Below are positions 6,820-11,193 of a DNA stretch of 11,193 bases, one piece after another. Source of the stretch: Clostridia bacterium (GTDB lineage: Bacteria > Bacillota > Clostridia > Oscillospirales > CAG-272); the NCBI GenBank assembly GCA_024408015.1, contig JAKSVJ010000014.1, forward strand, positions 1 through 11,193, given 5' to 3'. The translations under genes and the position numbers were made by a program. The notes beneath the pieces were generated by a model that did no database searches, was not told the origin of the DNA, and saw only the letters and a program-made list of their open reading frames with translations. The stretch's first letter is position 1; the number at the start of each line of letters is the position of its first letter.

Positions 6820-8046
6820 TTAGAAAGCCCAATTTCCATCACGGAATATCGGAACTATTTTTCCTTCTTTTGTTATTGCATCAATTTTCATGTCAACGGA
6901 ACCTATCATGAAGTCCACGTGAATTTGAGAATCATTAATACCCATATCACGAACTTCTTCAAGCGAGTAATTATTATGATCTTTAATGCATTCCATAAAT
7001 CCCATTCCAAGAGCTAAATGACAACATGCATTTTCATCAAACAGTGTGTTGAAGAAAGTTATTTCAGTATTTCTAATAGGCGAGTCATATGGGATTAGAG
7101 AACATTCACCTAAATAAGCAGCGCCCTCATCCATTGAAATCATGTCTTTCAACAAGTCCTCGTTTTTCTTTGCTGAGCAATCGACTGCTTTTCCATCCTT
7201 GAATGTTATAGAAAAGTCTTCTATTAGCTCGCCCCTGTATGATAATGGTTTTGTTGAATAAACAATACCTTCGGCTTTGCCTTTCATTGGGGAAGTGAAA
7301 ACCTCTTCACTTGGCATGTTTGGGTTGTATTCAACTCCTGAAGGTGTTTTTTCGCATCCACCAATAAAAATACCATTGTCTATAAGGCCAACTTCAAAAT
7401 CTGTACCATTTGAAGATGAATATTTCAATTTTGCAATACCTAGGGAATTAAGATAATCACATCTTGATTGCAAATTTTTGTTGTGGTTATTCCAATCTTC
7501 AACAGGATTGTTGCCGTCAGCTCTTGCTGTTTTTAATATAGCGTCCCAAAGTTTTTCCATTGCAACCGATTTTCTATCGTTAGGAAATACTTTTTTTGCC
7601 CATTTTTCACCAGGAACTGCTGCTATGCACCACTGATATTTTCCTTCCATTGCATCTCTATAAGGCTTTGTTATAGGGTAAATTGCCTGGTTTGATTTAG
7701 AAACTTTTACTTGGTTTACACCCTTCATTCCGTCTGGATCTTCTGAATCAATGTATATTAGCGCTGGCAATTTTTCAACTCTATGTTTGAGTTTTTCAAT
7801 TTCCCAATTCTCAACTTTTGAGAGATTTTTTAATGTTCTATATTTGTAATGCAATTTTGAAATAGCTTGATGATTGAACTCTACGCTAACTTTTGCAGCA
7901 CCTGCCTTATAGCATTCTTCAGTGAGTATTGTTATGAAATCAATTTGATCAAGTCCACATCTAATAACAACTTCTTGACCTTTTTGAATTCCGGCACCTT
8001 TTACGGCAATCAATCTAGCATATTGTTTTAAAACTGATTTCTTCAA
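6820..8046 (-). CDS. M29-family (thermophilic-type) metallo-aminopeptidase
   Basis: Predicted cytosolic dimetal aminopeptidase of family M29 (AmpS/AmpT/PepS type), removing N-terminal residues from peptides. 408 residues is the family length. The metal-binding set is complete: E248 in P-S-E-E-V-F-T, E314 in Y-L-G-E, H343 in C-H-L-A-L-G, H376 and D378 in H-V-D-F-M-I-G. The position seven residues after H343, where studied M29 enzymes have a catalytic Tyr, is F350 here (from G-M-G-F), so the mechanism may differ or this may be a clostridial subgroup trait. The start is TTG at 8046, supported by AGGAG nine bases upstream; no ATG lies near. It follows the methyltransferase gene by 12 bases and precedes metG by 18. 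Nothing suggests secretion. Family assignment is firm; activity level is uncertain because of the Phe. Confidence 0.93.
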   Translation of the reverse strand: MKKSVLKQYARLIAVKGAGIQKGQEVVIRCGLDQIDFITILTEECYKAGAAKVSVEFNHQAISKLHYKYRTLKNLSKVENWEIEKLKHRVEKLPALIYIDSEDPDGMKGVNQVKVSKSNQAIYPITKPYRDAMEGKYQWCIAAVPGEKWAKKVFPNDRKSVAMEKLWDAILKTARADGNNPVEDWNNHNKNLQSRCDYLNSLGIAKLKYSSSNGTDFEVGLIDNGIFIGGCEKTPSGVEYNPNMPSEEVFTSPMKGKAEGIVYSTKPLSYRGELIEDFSITFKDGKAVDCSAKKNEDLLKDMISMDEGAAYLGECSLIPYDSPIRNTEITFFNTLFDENACCHLALGMGFMECIKDHNNYSLEEVRDMGINDSQIHVDFMIGSVDMKIDAITKEGKIVPIFRDGNWAF

Positions 8047-8055
8047 ATTGTGTGT

Positions 8056-8060
8056 CTCCT
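8056..8060 (-). promoter_or_regulatory. Ribosome binding site deciding the TTG start of the M29 aminopeptidase
   Basis: AGGAG on the minus strand lies nine bases before TTG at 8046 and overlaps the stop codon of the upstream methyltransferase gene. No ATG or GTG lies at a suitable distance, and the protein N-terminus after TTG fits the family, so the unusual start codon is well supported. Confidence 0.8.
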
Positions 8061-8808
8061 ATCGATATTCTTTTGGGAAATCCCCATGTTCATATATATA
8101 TTTTAAATCGTCTGTAAATCCAGAATCAGACATGTTTGATTTATCTTTGTACATGATTAGTGGTTTTGTGGTTATCATTCCATCAGATGCACCCTTTTTT
8201 GCGGAAATAAGAACTATACATGGGACATGTTCTGTTGTTGGGTAAACTAAGGTCATTCTTTTTACATGAAGATTATTTTTCTCGCAAGCAAATAAGAGCT
8301 CACTAAGACGATCTGGACGATAGACTACGTAAAACATTCCACCAAATTTCAATAATCTTGATGCATTTTTTGCAAAATCACTAATATCCCCATTTACTTC
8401 ATGCCTGCACATCAGGTTTGAACTATCATCGTTTAACTTTCCGCTTGTCATTTTCATATATGGTGGGTTAGTTAAAACTGTATCAAAAGATTCGTTGTAT
8501 TCCTTTGGTATTTCTCTTAAATCTTTGCACAAAACTTCAACTTTGTCGTTAAAGCCATTTTCGATAGCATTTGACTTAGATATTTCAGAGAGACTTTCTT
8601 GTATCTCGACTAAAAGGGAAGACTTAATCTTTTCTTTTGCCAAACATAGTAGTGAGATGACACCGGTGCCAGCTCCAAATTCACAAGCTTTTTTTGAATT
8701 TGACTTAATATATGCGGACAAGAGGTATGCATCTGTTCCAAAAGAAAGAGATTTATCTTTTTGAAACAAGGTTATATTCTCATTTATTATTTCAGGCTTT
8801 TTGTCCAT
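8059..8808 (-). CDS. TrmN6-like N6-adenine methyltransferase (probable tRNA1Val A37)
   Basis: Predicted SAM-dependent methyltransferase of the COG4123 group, whose E. coli member TrmN6 (YfiC) makes m6A37 in tRNA-Val. Key marks: the N-terminal family pattern F-Q-x-D-x-S-L-S-F-G-T-D-A-Y-L-L, motif I E43-F-G-A-G-T-G49 for SAM, and the N6-amino-methylase motif N-P-P-Y at 114-117. The 249 residues are the normal length. I chose ATG at 8808, which has GAG six bases upstream; a TTG ten codons earlier (8838) has no binding site and would lengthen the overlap with the upstream gene from 17 to 47 bases. It lies between the SpoU-type methyltransferase and the aminopeptidase. An alternative is RNA or protein N-methylation of another substrate with the same NPPY motif; the family assignment is secure, the exact target is inference. 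Confidence 0.85.
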   Translation of the reverse strand: MDKKPEIINENITLFQKDKSLSFGTDAYLLSAYIKSNSKKACEFGAGTGVISLLCLAKEKIKSSLLVEIQESLSEISKSNAIENGFNDKVEVLCKDLREIPKEYNESFDTVLTNPPYMKMTSGKLNDDSSNLMCRHEVNGDISDFAKNASRLLKFGGMFYVVYRPDRLSELLFACEKNNLHVKRMTLVYPTTEHVPCIVLISAKKGASDGMITTKPLIMYKDKSNMSDSGFTDDLKYIYEHGDFPKEYR

Positions 8809-9595
8809 TTTTTTCTCGATTTTGTCTAAATATTTCAAATGATATTATTGAAGCGGCGCTTGCGGCTGAAAGGGCAGCTCTAAATTCTCTTCCATAATCA
8901 AGACACAAGATGCCATCAGATAAATCAAGTACAGGTTTTGACAATCCTCGTTTCTCTCCACCAACTAGTAAAAGAAGAGGTTTCTTTAAATTTGCATCAT
9001 ATACTGATATGCTTTCTTCTGCCTTGTCTGTTGCATAAACCTTATAGCCTTGTTCTTTGAACTTTTTAATTGCTTCCTCTGGGTTGACAACATATATTTT
9101 TGCAAGTTCAGAAGCTCCCGCAGAGGCTCTTGCAACAACTCCCGCAGCACTCATCCAGTTTCTTTCTGATAGCAAAATGCCATCGGCTCCTGCGGCATAT
9201 ATTGAACGTAAAGAATAACCAAAATTGTAAGGATCTTCAATTCCTTCAAGCATGACATAAAAACCATTTGGTATTATGTTGTCATTTTCGATGTTTGGAA
9301 GCATTCTTTCTCCACAATCGGCAATGATACCACCATGGCTGTTTCCAATTGTTCTTGATGAGATATAGTCACTATCAACTTCTACCATCTCATATCCAAG
9401 TTCATAACTTTTTGCTTTTAAAAACGATAATTCTTTCTTTTTTGACACTTTTTTTGCTGTATCATAAAAGATTGTATTAATTTTTCTATCATTTGTTTTA
9501 TTGATATTTCCTTCGATCACGGAACGTATAGACACAAAACCTTCCATGAGGGAAGAGGAAATGAATTTTTTTTCTTCTTTTTGTACTACTGGCAT
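8792..9595 (-). CDS. SpoU/TrmH-family RNA 2'-O-methyltransferase
   Basis: Predicted SPOUT (knotted) methyltransferase that methylates a ribose 2'-OH in tRNA or rRNA. An N-terminal substrate-binding region (about 1-105) is followed by the catalytic domain. Motif 1 is clear: N124-F-G-x3-R130-S-I-x-A-A-G. S-A-G-A-S-E lies at 158-163, and motif 2 is G-G-E-K-R-G-L (212-218). Motif 3, normally reading S-L-N-V-S-V-A, reads A-L-S-A-A-S-A here (241-247), so the usual Asn is Ser243, while the trailing F-E-I-F-R-Q matches the family. 267 residues is typical of the RlmB/TrmH-like group. ATG at 9595 shares one base with the preceding TAA (TAATG) and has GAGGG nine bases upstream. The target nucleotide cannot be predicted; RlmB-like 23S rRNA activity is one option. 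Confidence 0.88.
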   Translation of the reverse strand: MPVVQKEEKKFISSSLMEGFVSIRSVIEGNINKTNDRKINTIFYDTAKKVSKKKELSFLKAKSYELGYEMVEVDSDYISSRTIGNSHGGIIADCGERMLPNIENDNIIPNGFYVMLEGIEDPYNFGYSLRSIYAAGADGILLSERNWMSAAGVVARASAGASELAKIYVVNPEEAIKKFKEQGYKVYATDKAEESISVYDANLKKPLLLLVGGEKRGLSKPVLDLSDGILCLDYGREFRAALSAASAASIISFEIFRQNREKNGQKA

Positions 9596-10272
9596 TAATC
9601 TAATCCCTCGATGTTGTATTTTGCGGCAGCATGTTTTTTAACCATATAGTGATTTAGTAATTCGTAAAACTCTGCTTGTGGGTCACCTTCAAGTTTTGAT
9701 TCTTTTCTCAATGCTTTTAGGCTCTTAATGCCTTCATCTAGAGTGAATACATTCTCAATTGGCATTTGGAAAGAGACTGTTTTGGGCGTAAAGATTACGT
9801 GTTGAAATACAGGCGGCTCTTCAAGATTGTTAAAAGAGAAGAGCTTACGTATTGCACTAGCAGCCTTTGAATTATTAGTGGTTGGATTTGTAAAGTCTAG
9901 TTCTCTTGTTCCACCTGTTCTAAGTCTTGCTGATTGGTGCCAAGTGGAGCCATAATCGCAAGATATCATGCCAGATTCTGTGCTAAATCTACATACAGCA
10001 ATTCCTGTTTTTAGCAATATAATAGTATCTGCATAAACATACGAAGTTATAGTGTTGGTTTCATCGAAAATAGGTAAGTAGACATTTTTTAATACATTTT
10101 GTTTACCAAAAATCATGTTTAAGACATACATGACATCTTTTCTGGATGGGGAAAAACTACGTAGTATTTTTCTCTTGTGATAATGCCTTAAAATAACTAT
10201 TGCGATAAAAAAGAGAATTAAAATTGCTGCGCATATACCGATTATTTTGAGTACATTTAATAAGCTATCCAT
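9595..10272 (-). CDS. Membrane-anchored protein with a degenerate NERD-like domain
   Basis: First gene of the operon, 225 residues. One hydrophobic segment at about 7-29, followed by R-H-Y-H-K-R-K, suggests an N-terminal anchor with the rest in the cytoplasm. The region about 49-163 resembles the NERD (nuclease-related) domain: F-G-x4-L-x-N-V-Y-L, a Tyr-Ala-Asp at 80-82 where NERD has its conserved Asp, G90, S-G-M-I (100-103), a Trp at 111, N-P at 129-130 and V-I-F-T at 159-162. The E-x-K pair expected near 95-97 is R-F-S, so nuclease activity is doubtful. The NERD assignment is my inference from pattern, not a search. ATG at 10272 is preceded by GGGAGGT, and the extended -10 promoter at 10306-10334 lies just upstream. 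Its stop shares a base with the next start, so it is translationally linked to the RNA methyltransferase. Confidence 0.72.
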   Translation of the reverse strand: MDSLLNVLKIIGICAAILILFFIAIVILRHYHKRKILRSFSPSRKDVMYVLNMIFGKQNVLKNVYLPIFDETNTITSYVYADTIILLKTGIAVCRFSTESGMISCDYGSTWHQSARLRTGGTRELDFTNPTTNNSKAASAIRKLFSFNNLEEPPVFQHVIFTPKTVSFQMPIENVFTLDEGIKSLKALRKESKLEGDPQAEFYELLNHYMVKKHAAAKYNIEGLD

Positions 10273-10305
10273 GTCTACCTCCCGAGTATATTAATCTAAT
10301 AATAT

Positions 10306-10334
10306 ATATTATCACAAAAGGGTATTTTAATCAA
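10306..10334 (-). promoter_or_regulatory. Sigma-A-type promoter of the minus-strand operon
   Basis: On the minus strand TTGATT (10334-10329) and TAATAT (10311-10306) are separated by exactly 17 bases, and TG one base before the -10 makes an extended -10 (TGaTAATAT). It stands about 34 bases before the first operon ATG, leaving a short leader that includes the GGGAGGT site. An overlapping GATAAT could serve as -10 with a shorter spacer. Confidence 0.65.
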
Positions 10335-10367
10335 GTGTAAAAAAAGTACGCAAATTCATTATTTGTC

Positions 10368-10396
10368 TTGATTGTTTTTATTATAGGTGCTATAAT
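10368..10396 (+). promoter_or_regulatory. Sigma-A-type extended -10 promoter of the threonine aldolase gene
   Basis: TTGATT (10368-10373), a 17-base spacer and a perfect TATAAT (10391-10396) preceded by TGc, giving an extended -10. Transcription should start near 10403, leaving a leader of about 150 bases before the ATG at 10556. Its -35 and that of the divergent promoter form a 7-bp inverted repeat, AATCAAG (10329-10335) and CTTGATT (10367-10373). Confidence 0.75.
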
Positions 10397-10427
10397 TTTT
10401 TGTGCATGATAAAATGTTACGTATACA

Positions 10428-10454
10428 CACAGTGTTTTGTGAAAAACACTTGTG
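10428..10454 (+). promoter_or_regulatory. Leader hairpin with GTGA (GNRA-type) loop
   Basis: AGTGTTTT (10431-10438) pairs perfectly with AAAACACT (10443-10450) across a GTGA tetraloop, and CAC/GTG can extend the stem past a single bulged T (10451). It lies about 25 bases after the predicted transcription start. No T tract follows, so it is not an intrinsic terminator; it may stabilise the transcript or be part of a regulatory leader. I recognise no known riboswitch here. Confidence 0.5.
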
Positions 10455-10480
10455 GCATCTGAAAAAATCAAGTATCTAAT

Positions 10481-10507
10481 ACAAATGTGTAAAATGTATG
10501 CATTTGT
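10481..10507 (+). other. Second, weaker leader hairpin
   Basis: ACAAATG (10481-10487) is the reverse complement of CATTTGT (10501-10507) with a 13-base loop. It sits about 50 bases before the threonine aldolase start. The AT-rich stem is weak and could be chance; it is listed because the leader is long and has a stronger hairpin upstream. Confidence 0.3.
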
Positions 10508-10555
10508 TCGGTCATAAAGGTAAATGTAAAATACTACGAAAAACGGAGATGGAAC

Positions 10556-11193
10556 ATGATTTCTTTTATTAACGACTATTGTCAGTGCGCTCACAAGGTT
10601 ATTCTTGATAAAATAATCGGTATGGGGCTTGAAAAAAATGTTGGCTATGGAAAAGATAAATATTGTGACTTAGCTAAAGAAAAAATAAAGAAAGCTTGCG
10701 GATTAGAAGATGGAGAAGTATGGTTTTTGGTTGGTGGAACTCAAACTAATCAAGTTATCATTGACTCGATGTTAAAGCCGTATGAAGGCGTTATTGCTAC
10801 AGAACCAGGACATATTAGTTGTCATGAAGCAGGCGCCATCGAGTATACTGGACATAAGGTGTTAAATGTTCCAAGCATAGATGGTAAGATTGATCCAGTA
10901 AAACTTCGAGAGTACCTTAATACCTTTTATAACGACGATTTTCATGAGCATATGGTTTTTCCAGGTATGGTATATATCACTTACCCAACGGAATTTGGAA
11001 CTTTGTATTCAAAATCCGAATTGGTTGAGTTGAGAACAATATGTGATGAATATAATCTCAAACTATTTTTGGATGGCGCAAGACTTGGATATGGTCTAGC
11101 TAGCAGTGATGATGTCACTCTAGAGGATATTGCTAAACTTACTGATGTATTTTACAATGGTGACAAAAAAGTCGGTGCTTTGTTTGGAGAAGC
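10556..11193 (+). CDS. Threonine aldolase / beta-eliminating lyase family PLP enzyme, 3' end missing
   Basis: Fold-type I PLP enzyme of the COG2008 group, which cleaves L-threonine or L-allo-threonine to glycine and acetaldehyde. The window holds 212 complete codons of a protein usually near 340 residues; the frame is open to the edge. Visible marks: G-G-T-Q-T-N-Q (60-66) for the PLP phosphate, E-P-G-H-I-S-C-H-E-A-G-A-I-E (83-96), L-D-G-A-R (172-176, Asp173 for the PLP pyridine nitrogen), and F-Y-N-G-D-K-K-V-G-A-L-F-G-E (199-212) with K205 as the likely Schiff-base lysine. The family more often has G-G-T-K there; Asp-Lys replaces Gly-Thr. ATG at 10556 has GGAG seven bases upstream and an extended -10 promoter 160 bases back. 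It is divergent from the minus operon. Related aromatic or tyrosine lyases are less likely. Confidence 0.9.
   Translation, partial: MISFINDYCQCAHKVILDKIIGMGLEKNVGYGKDKYCDLAKEKIKKACGLEDGEVWFLVGGTQTNQVIIDSMLKPYEGVIATEPGHISCHEAGAIEYTGHKVLNVPSIDGKIDPVKLREYLNTFYNDDFHEHMVFPGMVYITYPTEFGTLYSKSELVELRTICDEYNLKLFLDGARLGYGLASSDDVTLEDIAKLTDVFYNGDKKVGALFGE

Noticed and set aside
6454..7017. Plus-strand open frame of 187 codons across the metG 5' end and the aminopeptidase 3' end
   Set aside because: It is antisense to two well-supported genes, has no ribosome binding site, and its protein is rich in Phe, Ile, Asn and Cys with no family pattern.
8809..8838. TTG start adding ten residues to the TrmN6-like protein
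   Set aside because: No ribosome binding site precedes it, while the ATG at 8808 has a weak one and matches the family N-terminus better. It cannot be fully excluded.
10403..10555. T-box or glycine riboswitch in the threonine aldolase leader
   Set aside because: No T-box conserved sequence and no tandem glycine aptamer core can be seen, and there is no terminator or antiterminator pair.
10331..10594. Minus-strand open frame in the intergenic region
   Set aside because: It overlaps both promoters, the leader hairpins and the start of the threonine aldolase gene, with no binding site; the region is better explained as regulatory.
1..11193. Mobile element, defence island or CRISPR array
   Set aside because: No transposase, integrase, direct-repeat array, terminal repeats or composition break was seen; the genes are housekeeping in type and codon use looks even.

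Overview
The window looks like chromosomal DNA of a low-GC Bacillota bacterium, most probably a member of the Clostridia. The basis is the AT-rich sequence, strong AGGAGG-type ribosome binding sites, several TTG starts, and the gene set (YlmH, RlmA, M29 aminopeptidase, the short MetRS next to TatD). No species can be named from the sequence alone. I see no phage, insertion sequence, CRISPR array, tRNA or rRNA.

Layout. Left block, plus strand (21-2176): a family-4 glycosyltransferase, a dUTPase whose start lies inside the 3' end of the glycosyltransferase, and an unrecognised six-helix membrane protein, closed by a strong intrinsic terminator at 2228-2263. Main block, minus strand (10272 down to 2262): eight tightly packed genes that read as one operon, most of them overlapping or separated by under 20 bases. 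In order of transcription they are a membrane-anchored degenerate NERD-like protein, a SpoU/TrmH-type RNA 2'-O-methyltransferase, a TrmN6-like N6-adenine methyltransferase, an M29 aminopeptidase, methionyl-tRNA synthetase (metG), a TatD-family nuclease, a YlmH-type S4 RNA-binding protein, an RlmA-type 23S rRNA guanine methyltransferase, and (ninth counting the last) a membrane-anchored amidase_2 peptidoglycan hydrolase. The two blocks converge on the terminator. Right block, plus strand: a divergent, strongly promoted gene for a threonine aldolase / beta-eliminating lyase that begins at 10556 and runs off the window edge.

The intergenic region 10273-10555 holds two back-to-back sigma-A-type promoters, each with a TTGATT -35, a 17-base spacer and an extended -10. 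The threonine aldolase leader is about 150 bases long and has two hairpins.

How the genes work together: the long operon is mainly about translation. It charges methionine, modifies rRNA and tRNA (three methyltransferases), and handles stalled 50S subunits (YlmH), with peptide and nucleic acid turnover (M29, TatD) and one cell-wall enzyme added. Most of the window is ordinary housekeeping. I did not find a convincing new defence or mobile system. The most unusual points are altered key residues in several enzymes (M29 Tyr to Phe, SpoU motif 3 Asn to Ser, threonine aldolase Gly-Thr-Lys to Asp-Lys-Lys), a NERD-like protein without its E-x-K pair heading a translation operon, and the nested terminator.
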